Shown: in pieces, positions 1-6,212 of the stretch
Layout: every line of letters starts with the position of its first letter
How positions within the stretch are numbered: position 1 is the first letter of the stretch
Origin: DATAYF01 sp036272735
Lineage (GTDB): Bacteria > Chloroflexota > Ktedonobacteria > Ktedonobacterales > Ktedonobacteraceae
Assembly (NCBI GenBank): GCA_036272735.1
Contig: DATAYF010000654.1
Span: 1-8,327, forward strand
Length of the DNA stretch: 8,327 nt
Reading direction: 5' to 3'
Position numbers and translations under genes: made by a program
The notes under the pieces: generated by a model
What the model was told of the DNA's origin: nothing
The model's input: only the letters and a program-made list of their open reading frames with translations
The model's database searches: none

Positions 1-96
1 ATAGATAATCACTGACTTTGTCAGCCATGAGTTATGTAACCTTTCTTCTCTACAATGGTTGCCAGGCTATACCTCAAACAACCACCAACACATAAG

Positions 97-116
97 CCAT
101 AGGCGTTCCTCTATGG
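97..116 (-). terminator. weak hairpin after the molybdo-cytochrome b gene
   Basis: CCATAG (97-102) and CTATGG (111-116) form a perfect 6-bp stem with an 8-nt loop. It lies 14 nt beyond the stop codon of the minus-strand gene. Read on the minus strand it is followed by a GT-rich stretch with only short T runs, so it is a weak terminator candidate at best. The rest of positions 1-129 shows only a short CTGAC-TTT-GTCAG stem at 12-24 and no gene. Confidence 0.3.
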
Positions 117-129
117 ATCGTTTAAGCTG

Positions 130-1641
130 TTAGATCTCCGCACCTCGACCGTAATACTGGAAGTCCTCGCGGAAACCTCCCTGTCCCGCGCCGACGGAAT
201 CGTAGTCAGCAACGAATTCAATGGAGCGCAAAAACTTCACCATCTTGTAGCCTAGCTGCGTTTCGCAACGCAGGCGCAAAGGTGCCCCGTGGTCTATTGG
301 CAATGCTTGATCATTCATCTCGTAGGCCAGAATAGTCTGCGGATGCTGTGCCAGCACCATATCTATGACTTCGTAGTACGTATGCCCGTGCGCTTCCTTA
401 AGCTCGGGCTTGACCGACTCTTTTCCCTTCTGATAGGAGGTAAGCACAACGTACTTCGCCTCGGGCTTCACGCCGCACAGCTTGATAATCTCAGCCAGCG
501 GCACGCCTCCCCACTCGGCCACCCCTGACCAGCCCTGGATGCAGTTATGCTTGGTAATCTGGGTCTGCTTCGGCAACTTGCGCAAATCCTCAAGCGAGAG
601 GTGGAAAGGACTGGTAACCAGGCCACCGACTTCCAACTTCCAGTCAGCAAAGTCGTGCGTGGCCAACTGTTTGTATTGATCCTCGACCGGCGGCCGACCA
701 TTGACCCAGAAATACGGCGAGATAGCGGACTGCTTATACTGCTGCCTGGATTTTTCATGATGCAGAAGCGTTTTCCGTACGGGATCGACCAGAAAACCCA
801 ACGCATGCTGCATCAGGCGAGGCTTGCGTAGCGTCTGCCAGGAGGCCCATACGTAGACGGCTACGACGACAAGCAGAGCTATCATGGCGATGGTGATTGC
901 CAGCCCAAGGTTGCTCTGTGTCGTGCCAAAGACGATATTGCGAATGTTGTCCTGAAAATGCACAATCAAGACCAGCGCAACATGCACGATAATAAAGAGC
1001 ACGAAGGCAATCATGCTCAGGAAATGTAGGCTGCGAGCCACCTGGCGTCCGCCGAAGAGCTTGATATACCAAGGGAAACGCGCCTCAATCGAGGGTGACA
1101 TGGCGGCTCCTGTGAGCAGCATGAATGGTGCCAATAGGAACACGACTGCCGCGTAGGTCAATTGTTGCAGTGGATCAAGCGGCGTGAATTCGCTGGTCGG
1201 TGGAATATGAAAGGTAGCGTAGGTGAGAAACGTCTGCCAGGCACGCGGAAAAATCGACCAGGAGGTGGGAATCAAGGTCGTCCACTCCCCGGTGGCAAAG
1301 AGCAAGACCCAATAGATGAGGCCATTGAGTATCCAGAAGATGATCGAGAAAAAGTGCCAGTGCCGCCCCAGACCGAGATTATCCTTGCCCGGCAGCGCTA
1401 ATATCCTGGGGACTGCCACCTCATCATCCATCGAGGTGTAAAGCCTGTCTTTAGGAACTTTCTTCCGCACCAGATTGAGCCAGGCACTATCTGGATTACA
1501 GTTGTCATTCCAGTACAGACGAGGATGCGCCCCGGCGATCTGGATGCCGCTACGAATCAGCAGGCCGATGAAGAGCAGGTTGATATAATGGGTCACCACA
1601 ATAAACAGCGGAAAGCCCATCGAGGCAAGTACAATGTGCAT
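130..1641 (-). CDS. cytochrome b-like membrane domain fused to sulfite-oxidase-family molybdopterin oxidoreductase
   Basis: This 503-residue protein has two parts. Residues 1-270 hold about five hydrophobic helices (roughly 10-31, 98-118, 159-181, 207-228, 245-268). Histidines H18, H94/H96, H206 and H220 sit where di-heme cytochrome b subunits of the hydrogenase/thiosulfate-reductase type place their ligands. Residues 330-503 are a sulfite-oxidase-type Mo-cofactor domain. The motif HNCIQGW carries the expected Mo-ligating cysteine, C367, and DHGAPLRL (450-457) and GYKMVKFLRSIEF (464-476) match the cofactor-binding core. The C-terminal Ig-like dimer domain is absent. The family oxidises or reduces small substrates and passes electrons through heme; the substrate here cannot be read. 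There is no Tat motif, and positive charges after helix 5 suggest a cytoplasmic Mo domain (inference). The ATG at 1641 has AGGAG about 16 nt upstream, which is distant; a second Met at codon 8 has no better site. The gene is transcribed divergently from its neighbour. Confidence 0.87.
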   Translation of the reverse strand: MHIVLASMGFPLFIVVTHYINLLFIGLLIRSGIQIAGAHPRLYWNDNCNPDSAWLNLVRKKVPKDRLYTSMDDEVAVPRILALPGKDNLGLGRHWHFFSIIFWILNGLIYWVLLFATGEWTTLIPTSWSIFPRAWQTFLTYATFHIPPTSEFTPLDPLQQLTYAAVVFLLAPFMLLTGAAMSPSIEARFPWYIKLFGGRQVARSLHFLSMIAFVLFIIVHVALVLIVHFQDNIRNIVFGTTQSNLGLAITIAMIALLVVVAVYVWASWQTLRKPRLMQHALGFLVDPVRKTLLHHEKSRQQYKQSAISPYFWVNGRPPVEDQYKQLATHDFADWKLEVGGLVTSPFHLSLEDLRKLPKQTQITKHNCIQGWSGVAEWGGVPLAEIIKLCGVKPEAKYVVLTSYQKGKESVKPELKEAHGHTYYEVIDMVLAQHPQTILAYEMNDQALPIDHGAPLRLRCETQLGYKMVKFLRSIEFVADYDSVGAGQGGFREDFQYYGRGAEI

Positions 1642-1930
1642 GATCGAGGTTCTCTTTCTCCTACGAAGAATATCGGTACATTATGATACACGTTTGACGG
1701 AATAATATCGCTTCGCGATGTAAATTTAATTTGTGTTCCCAATGTTGGGTACGAAGAGCGCGGATACAACGTTTTGGTGAGCGTTGGGCAAGACAAAAAC
1801 GATGGTGAATCTTTACAAGAAAGGAAAAGCACAACCATTTTGCGACCAATCTTTTAACCTCCTAAGCATACAAGCTACTTTTGCATCTTTATATAAATTT
1901 TATGCATTTATATAGATAAAATCTTTCCTG

Positions 1931-1944
1931 GCAAGTATACTTGC
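1931..1944. promoter_or_regulatory. perfect 14-bp palindrome, candidate operator
   Basis: GCAAGTATACTTGC is a perfect palindrome with no spacer, set in AT-rich DNA between divergent genes. Its size and symmetry suit a homodimeric repressor of the MarR, TetR or GntR type, but no regulator is encoded in the window. It lies 142 nt before the preferred start at 2087, so the link to either gene is inference. Confidence 0.4.
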
Positions 1945-2009
1945 TTTTAGCACAAAGGGACTACTCCCAAAAATATTATGTAGGTCGTCTAACCAGATCC
2001 CTTTCCACG

Positions 2010-2038
2010 TTGTTTTTGTTTTTATGGTGCGTCATGAT
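2010..2038 (+). promoter_or_regulatory. possible promoter of the PPOX-like gene
   Basis: TTGTTT (2010-2015) and CATGAT (2033-2038) are 17 nt apart, a sigma-70-like arrangement with imperfect hexamers. Transcription would begin near 2045, leaving about 40 nt of leader before the ATG at 2087. This would exclude the upstream in-frame ATG at 2024. The call is weak because the region is T-rich. Confidence 0.3.
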
Positions 2039-2086
2039 CTAAAGAGACGAGCAATATCTATTACAAAGGGCTCAAGGAAGGAAATC

Positions 2087-3118
2087 ATGAGGCTGGATGC
2101 ATCCCTGCCACAAGGGCAGAACGAGGCGCGCACACGCTGGAATACCCATGCCAGCGGTGCCGAATTTGACAAAAAGAAGGTTGCATATCTTACCCCACAA
2201 GCTCAGACATTTATTTCGCAGCAGGTGCTCTGCGTGCTTGCTGGCCAAGGAACGCGCAGTGAGCCACGTGGTCTCATCGTGATGGGGCTCCCCGGCTTTG
2301 TTGCCACGCCAGATGAGCATACGTGCCTGCTACCTATTGATCGTCGGCACAAGACTTCTCACCTGTTGTTGGGGCTGCTTCAGGCGCAGCAATTGGGGCG
2401 GGTCGCTCAACTTGGCCTCTGCTTTATTCGCCACACGACCCGTGAACGGCTCTGTGTGCAGGGCAGCGTAGAGCTATTGCCTGAAGATGAGTCCGACATT
2501 TTCTGGATCCGCTTGCATGTACAGCAAGCGTTCTTCCATTGTGCCAAATATATTCGCACCAACATCCCCGGTCTTACCGCACCGGCAGTATCACATCTTC
2601 ATCCTGCACCATCATCTCAGCTTGTGGACGATGGCCAAACCTCGCTCTCAAGGAAGGTGCAATCATTTATTGCGCGACAAATAGTGTGTTTCCTCTGCAC
2701 AGTAGATCGTGAGGGAACAGCGGCCGTCAACCATCGTGGCGGCGCGGCGGGTTTCTTGATTTCCCAGGCTCCCAGCGCGGAGATACCAGGTGGCATGATG
2801 CTCTTGCCCGACTACACGGGGAATGGCGCATTCGAGGCGCTTGGGAATATTCTGGAAACCAGGCAGGCGGCGCTTGTCATTCCTGGCTATGTGGATCAAT
2901 TGGCCCTGTGTATTGGTGGCGACGCATTTGTGCTGGAGTCAGATGAGTTGTTGCCAGAAGTCAGGCGCAAATGTGTGGGGGCCAGACGGGTTATCGCTCT
3001 CTACGTACAGTATGTCGAGCAGCAGACCGACGATTGGTCCGCGCCGCTCGCTCTTGAGTTCGCCCGTTCTCAGTCAGGCCAGGAACTGGGCGTGCCTGGG
3101 CTTTCCTGCACTATTTAG
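2087..3118 (+). CDS. tandem-duplicated pyridoxamine-5'-phosphate-oxidase-like (FMN split-barrel) protein
   Basis: The 343-residue protein contains two related halves. Residues 42-135 begin with FISQQVLCVL and residues 194-290 with FIARQIVCFL. Both continue through a G-F segment, a PI/PD-centred strand (LLPIDRR in the first, LLPDYTGNG in the second) and an acidic end at GSVELLPEDE and DAFVLESDELLPE. The second half keeps the typical VNHRGG...GF(L) and PDYTGN signature of PPOX-class flavoproteins, whose relatives bind FMN or F420 in split barrels. The first half has diverged (PRGLIVMGLPGF). A linker containing HCAKYIRTN (151-159) is typical of the family. The reaction is unknown. I chose the ATG at 2087 because AGGAAGG lies about 6 nt upstream; the frame stays open to an ATG at 2024 that lacks such a site and would add 21 basic, poorly conserved-looking residues. 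It stands alone, with a long inverted repeat after its stop. Confidence 0.82.
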   Translation: MRLDASLPQGQNEARTRWNTHASGAEFDKKKVAYLTPQAQTFISQQVLCVLAGQGTRSEPRGLIVMGLPGFVATPDEHTCLLPIDRRHKTSHLLLGLLQAQQLGRVAQLGLCFIRHTTRERLCVQGSVELLPEDESDIFWIRLHVQQAFFHCAKYIRTNIPGLTAPAVSHLHPAPSSQLVDDGQTSLSRKVQSFIARQIVCFLCTVDREGTAAVNHRGGAAGFLISQAPSAEIPGGMMLLPDYTGNGAFEALGNILETRQAALVIPGYVDQLALCIGGDAFVLESDELLPEVRRKCVGARRVIALYVQYVEQQTDDWSAPLALEFARSQSGQELGVPGLSCTI

Positions 3119-3159
3119 CCCGCTAGACACGTTTTTTCTTTGTCTGTCCCGCTTCTCGC

Positions 3160-3212
3160 TGTGCGCTGATACAGGTTGGTGGTCCGCGACCACCAACCTG
3201 TATCAGCGCACA
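3160..3212. repeat. perfect 25-bp inverted repeat with a 3-nt loop
   Basis: Positions 3160-3184 are the exact reverse complement of 3188-3212, separated only by CGC. As RNA this gives an extremely stable hairpin 41 nt after the stop of the PPOX-like gene. It may end that transcript, but no U-run follows on the plus strand; the only T6 run lies on the other side (3132-3137). Alternatives are a REP-like or miniature palindromic element, or a processing or protective stem. The remaining sequence of 3119-3348 holds no gene. Confidence 0.75.
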
Positions 3213-3307
3213 TCCACTTGTATCTATCTTGAACCGTATGCTTTGCTGTGTTCGTGTTGCTAGGTGACAGGATGTTTCTTTGCCAGGTATGACACCTATC
3301 CAGTCAG

Positions 3308-3326
3308 GCATACCGTTAGGGTATGC
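3308..3326. promoter_or_regulatory. 7-5-7 inverted repeat upstream of the DUF2795-like gene
   Basis: GCATACC (3308-3314) and GGTATGC (3320-3326) form a perfect inverted repeat around GTTAG. It ends 9 nt before the AAAGGTG ribosome-binding site. It could be an operator or a 5'-leader stem that influences translation. No clear promoter hexamers accompany it. Confidence 0.35.
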
Positions 3327-3348
3327 ACTCAAGAAAAGGTGAAAGTAC

Positions 3349-3630
3349 ATGAATATTGATCCTGGACAGATAAACCAACTGGTGAACAATCTCCCATTTC
3401 CTATCAGCAAAAACGACGTGATCCAGCGGGCGAAGCAGTATGGGGCCAACGACCAGATGGTCAATGGTCTCCAACAGATGCTGCCCAACCAAACCTTCAA
3501 CTCCCCGCAAGACCTGATGAATTGCTGCAGTGGCATGATGGGTGGCATGCAGGGCAAAATGGGTGGTATGATGGGTGGAAAGCAGGATCAGGGGGATCAA
3601 GGGCAGCAGGGAAAGATGGGCGGTTTCTGA
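3349..3630 (+). CDS. small DUF2795-like protein with Met/Gly-rich tail
   Basis: This is a 93-residue soluble protein without signal peptide or membrane segment. Residues 8-58 (LPFPISKNDVIQRAKQYGA, then LQQMLPNQTFNSPQDLM) fit the DUF2795 pattern: a P-(A/I)-(S/T)-K start, a helix ending in YGA, a second helix ending in LP, and an F/Y-x-S-P-x-D motif. The biochemical role of that domain is not known to me. After a C59-C60 pair the tail (61-93) is low in complexity, made of Met, Gly, Gln and Lys, with MMGG twice and KMGG twice. Such a tail could bind soft metals such as copper or simply be disordered; both are inference. The ATG is preceded by AAAGGTG with 7 nt spacing. The gene is monocistronic, with an inverted repeat upstream and an intrinsic terminator 64 nt after the stop. 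Confidence 0.8.
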   Translation: MNIDPGQINQLVNNLPFPISKNDVIQRAKQYGANDQMVNGLQQMLPNQTFNSPQDLMNCCSGMMGGMQGKMGGMMGGKQDQGDQGQQGKMGGF

Positions 3631-3693
3631 TTGCTGCACCAAGATAAACCACATCGATAATTACTCAAAGATAGATAGATAGGTACAGCAAGA

Positions 3694-3732
3694 GGCTCTT
3701 ATAGCCACTGTTATAAGGGCCCTTTTATTTTT
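3694..3732 (+). terminator. intrinsic terminator of the DUF2795-like gene
   Basis: GGCTCTTATA (3694-3703) pairs with TATAAGGGCC (3712-3721) over 10 bp including one G-U pair, with an 8-nt loop. CTTTTATTTTT follows immediately. This is a textbook rho-independent terminator and separates the small gene from the reductase downstream. A short GATA repeat (about 3669-3682) precedes it. Confidence 0.85.
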
Positions 3733-3814
3733 GGCGACTCATCTTGACGTTGTACCTTCATCTCGGTTCCTAACGGCGCAAAAAGATGAACTTCACCCGT
3801 TCTTGCAACAAAAA

Positions 3815-3843
3815 TTGCGCAATCGCAACCTATAGCTTATACT
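3815..3843 (+). promoter_or_regulatory. promoter of the F420-type reductase gene with overlapping inverted repeat
   Basis: TTGCGC (3815-3820) and TATACT (3838-3843) are 17 nt apart. The -10 is strong (5 of 6 consensus bases); the -35 keeps only TTG. The inverted repeat TTGCG-CAAT-CGCAA (3815-3828) covers the -35 and could be an operator. A start near 3850 would leave a very short leader, with the AAGGAG ribosome-binding site almost at the 5' end. Confidence 0.5.
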
Positions 3844-3864
3844 AAGGGAAAAGGAGAAAACGTC

Positions 3865-4332
3865 ATGGTCGTGCGCGATCACACGTCTCAGCCCCGTCGT
3901 ACAAACGGTACGGGAATAGCCTTACAACGTTTCTTTATGGGTTTCCATGTCTCCCTCTATCGATTGACAGGAGGGACGCTTGGCGGCAAAATGGCGGGTA
4001 GACCTATGCTGCTGCTCACAACGGTCGGCCGTAAGAGTGGACAGGAACGCGTTACGCCTATCATGTATTCCTCTGATGGCAACCGTTTCATTCTGATTGC
4101 CTCGAACGGTGGTGCTCCAAAACACCCGCAATGGTGGTTCAATCTTCAGGTACAGCCACAGGCGCGAGTACAGGTGAAACAGCAAATCGTCACGGTAATT
4201 GCCAGCCAGCCAGATCCAGAGGAACGCCAACGACTCTGGTCGCTTATCACCTCTAAATACCCTAATTTTGCTGATTACCAGAAACGCACTACACGCGAAA
4301 TTCCTGTCGTCATTCTCACGCCACAGTCGTAA
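3865..4332 (+). CDS. Ddn-like nitroreductase / F420H2-dependent quinone reductase family protein
   Basis: This 155-residue protein belongs to the deazaflavin-dependent nitroreductase family (DUF385), small split-barrel proteins that use F420H2 to reduce quinones or nitro compounds. The signature runs in order: PMLLLTTVGRKSGQERVTP (47-65), a strand ending in ILIASNGG (76-83), HPQWWFNL (87-94), a VQVK strand (102-105) and YQKRTTREIPVVIL (138-151). The length is normal for the family. The N-terminal 20 residues are polar, followed by a mildly hydrophobic, possibly membrane-associating helix (22-35), as seen in Ddn relatives. AAGGAG lies 8 nt before the ATG, which fixes the start. The gene has its own promoter and follows a terminator, so it is probably a single-gene unit. 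F420 biosynthesis genes are not in the window; that this organism makes F420 is inference. Whether quinone, nitroaromatic or another compound is the substrate cannot be read. Confidence 0.88.
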   Translation: MVVRDHTSQPRRTNGTGIALQRFFMGFHVSLYRLTGGTLGGKMAGRPMLLLTTVGRKSGQERVTPIMYSSDGNRFILIASNGGAPKHPQWWFNLQVQPQARVQVKQQIVTVIASQPDPEERQRLWSLITSKYPNFADYQKRTTREIPVVILTPQS

Positions 4333-4447
4333 CATGGGCTTTCCTGTTTGCTAGAAAAATATAGCCTCCCTCCAACGTGTAAATAGCAAATATTCCTCTA
4401 CCATAGTATCTAAATCCTGGTTGATTTGTGGCGAAAGGCGGTTTTGT

Positions 4448-6037
4448 ATGTCTCTAGCGCAAGTTGCGCGTACACTTCAAGCACACGGGGAGCCAGCTCC
4501 TCCTGCGCGCTGGCGGCGGTTAGCGATCCTTGGGGCCGCGCTGCTGGTGACCCTGGGCATCAACATCGGCTTCTATGCGTTTCCAGCGCATCCGAATGGG
4601 CCATTATTCCCATTTATGCTCTTCTGGATACTCGATTATCTGCCCTACGGGCTGGCCTGTTTCGTGGTGCTCAAGATGCCACCACAAGAGGGGCGCTGGC
4701 GCTGGATCGAGCTGGCATTGATCCTCGGCGGAGCATTGCTGTTGCGCTCCATACTGCTACCAGTGAACCCGTTCCTCTCGAAAGACTCCTGGCGCTACGT
4801 ATGGGATGCACGCGTGACGCTGCACGGGTACAGTCCCTACGTCATCGGACCGGGTGCTCCACAGTTAGCATATTTGCGCAATTTTATTTACGATAACAGT
4901 GCCTTTCGCAACGTGCCCTCCATTTATCCGCCAGGGGCACAAGCCTTCTACGTATTGAGCTATCTGCTTTCTCCGAATAACCTGGTGATGCTCAAAACCA
5001 TCTTTATGCTATTTGACCTCGCCTCGTGCGGTGTGCTGGCCTATCTGCTCAAGCGTCGCGGGCTTGATATGAGCCGTGCCATCCTCTACGCCTGGTGTCC
5101 CTTGCCCATCATCGATTTCGCCATTCAAGGCCATCTTGACGCGCTGACCCTGACGTTCTCGCTGCTGGCGCTCCTTTGCTCGTTGGGAAACTGGCGTGGC
5201 AGCCGCGTTCTGACAGGCTTTCTGATAGCCATGGCGACGTTGACCAAGTTTTATCCCATTCTGCTGCTGGTCGTGGTCATACGACGCAAGGATTGGGCGT
5301 TGCTGCTGACCTGCTTCGTAACAATCGTTGTCGCCTATATACCGTACCTGATCTTGGGACATGGAAGCGTATTTGGCTTCTTTTCGAGGTATGCAAGCGA
5401 GCAGGGCGTCAATGCCGGGTTGGTGCAATTGTTCATGGGATTGATGACCAGGTGGTTCGGGTTGGCTGTGCTGCCACGACTTCTGCTTGAATACCTGCTT
5501 GATCTGCTGATTGTGGGAGGCGCGGCGCTGGTGGTGCTGGCGTGGCGTCTCAACGAGGATACGCGTGGCGAGGGGAACATGGTTGCGACGCTGCTAAACA
5601 AGCTCTTGCTCGCTGTGGCCTGGTTGCTACGCTTTAGCCGACCACTGAAAACGCAGGTGGAACGCTTCAGAGCATGGGTGATTACGATGCTGACCAGTGG
5701 ACATATCAGTATGGAGGCGGCCACCCTGGTGCTCTTCGGCGCGGTCTTTCTTGCATCCTCGCATATTTTTCCCTGGTATACGACTGCGATCTTGCCCTGG
5801 GCCGTGGTGCTGCTTCAACCGTTGAGAAAGCCGGGTGGGCGCTGGAATCCACAGGGACTGGCGGCGGCGGCGATCTGGTATTTCCCCTGTGTCTCGATAG
5901 TGCACTATTTCTGTGATCGTGTGGGTGGCTGGAATTACTACTATATCTTTGTCTACGGGGTCGTAGTTGCCGGGCTGGTTGCTGCCATGATATTCTACTT
6001 TAAGCAGAAGCATTCATTGTTGAGCGAAGCGGTTTGA
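4448..6037 (+). CDS. multi-spanning GT-C glycosyltransferase (GT87/DUF2029-like, possible mannosyltransferase)
   Basis: The 529-residue integral membrane protein has about 12-14 hydrophobic segments. Features of polyprenol-phosphate-sugar-dependent transferases of the GT87/MptB-like type appear in order: an extracytoplasmic acidic motif KDSWRYVWDAR (112-122, likely catalytic D113), SPYVIGP (129-135), SIYPPGAQ (158-165), a helix with WCPLPIIDFAIQGHLDALT (216-234), LTKFYPILLL (265-274) and a C-terminal SSHIFPWYTTAILPW (437-451). Relatives move mannose or other sugars from a lipid carrier to cell-envelope glycans or lipids; the acceptor here is unknown. I prefer the ATG at 4448, preceded by AAAGGCGG with 6 nt spacing; an in-frame TTG at 4421 would add nine residues without a ribosome-binding site. 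A charged, amphipathic stretch (about 368-412) interrupts the helix pattern late in the protein. The gap to the preceding gene is 115 nt. No sugar-carrier or polymer genes are adjacent. Confidence 0.8.
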   Translation: MSLAQVARTLQAHGEPAPPARWRRLAILGAALLVTLGINIGFYAFPAHPNGPLFPFMLFWILDYLPYGLACFVVLKMPPQEGRWRWIELALILGGALLLRSILLPVNPFLSKDSWRYVWDARVTLHGYSPYVIGPGAPQLAYLRNFIYDNSAFRNVPSIYPPGAQAFYVLSYLLSPNNLVMLKTIFMLFDLASCGVLAYLLKRRGLDMSRAILYAWCPLPIIDFAIQGHLDALTLTFSLLALLCSLGNWRGSRVLTGFLIAMATLTKFYPILLLVVVIRRKDWALLLTCFVTIVVAYIPYLILGHGSVFGFFSRYASEQGVNAGLVQLFMGLMTRWFGLAVLPRLLLEYLLDLLIVGGAALVVLAWRLNEDTRGEGNMVATLLNKLLLAVAWLLRFSRPLKTQVERFRAWVITMLTSGHISMEAATLVLFGAVFLASSHIFPWYTTAILPWAVVLLQPLRKPGGRWNPQGLAAAAIWYFPCVSIVHYFCDRVGGWNYYYIFVYGVVVAGLVAAMIFYFKQKHSLLSEAV

Positions 6038-6141
6038 GCAATAAAAATGCGAGTAGAAATGTGAAAATCTTGCGGCTCTGTAGCGTGATAGTATATGTAG
6101 GCCAATCGCTGCATGTGGTAATTTGGCTACTTATACTATTT

Positions 6142-6180
6142 ACCTGAAAACCAACGCTAGCGCTACGCGCTCAGGTTTTT
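6142..6180 (+). terminator. terminator-like hairpin ahead of the second molybdo-oxidoreductase
   Basis: ACCTG (6142-6146) can pair with CAGGT (6172-6176). Inside, AGCG (6159-6162) pairs with CGCT (6168-6171) around CTACG, leaving a 12-nt bulge on the 5' side. TTTTT follows through 6180. It lies 104 nt after the glycosyltransferase stop and 33 nt before the next start. It could end the upstream transcript. If transcription starts just upstream, near the TATACT at 6132-6137, it would instead act as an attenuator. A palindrome CGCTAGCG (6155-6162) overlaps it. Confidence 0.4.
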
Positions 6181-6212
6181 GGAATAGGGGCATACTGAAG
6201 GAAAACGAAATC

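Larger units (their letters stand above)
1642..2086. other. AT-rich divergent intergenic region
   Basis: About 445 nt separate two divergent genes and must hold both promoters. I see a small ATCGC-TTC-GCGAT stem at 1707-1719, an AT-rich block at 1881-1922 in which TGCAT followed by T/A-rich sequence ending in TATATA occurs twice, and a perfect palindrome at 1931-1944. On the minus strand an AGGAGG at 1863-1858 lies 8 nt before a TTG that opens a 62-codon frame ending at 1661; I do not call it a gene. No convincing -35/-10 pair is visible for the minus-strand gene. Confidence 0.6.

Noticed and set aside
2024..2086. N-terminal extension of the PPOX-like protein from an ATG at 2024
   Set aside because: No ribosome-binding site precedes it, whereas AGGAAGG precedes the ATG at 2087; a candidate promoter also overlaps the extension.
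2823..3263. 146-codon plus-strand frame overlapping the end of the PPOX-like gene
   Set aside because: It is a shifted-frame shadow of the recognised flavoprotein coding sequence and its composition (many Ser, Cys, Trp) is not protein-like.
3123..3557. 144-codon frame on the minus strand
   Set aside because: It runs through the long inverted repeat and antisense to most of the DUF2795-like gene, has no family resemblance and no good ribosome-binding site.
3669..3683. short GATA tandem repeat
   Set aside because: About three units in non-coding DNA, too short to interpret.
4426..4896. 156-codon frame inside the glycosyltransferase gene
   Set aside because: It is a frame shadow; the membrane protein in the other frame carries clear family motifs through the same bases.
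5009..5428. 139-codon minus-strand frame antisense to the glycosyltransferase
   Set aside because: Rich in Gln and Arg, with no recognisable domain, and fully opposite a well-supported gene.
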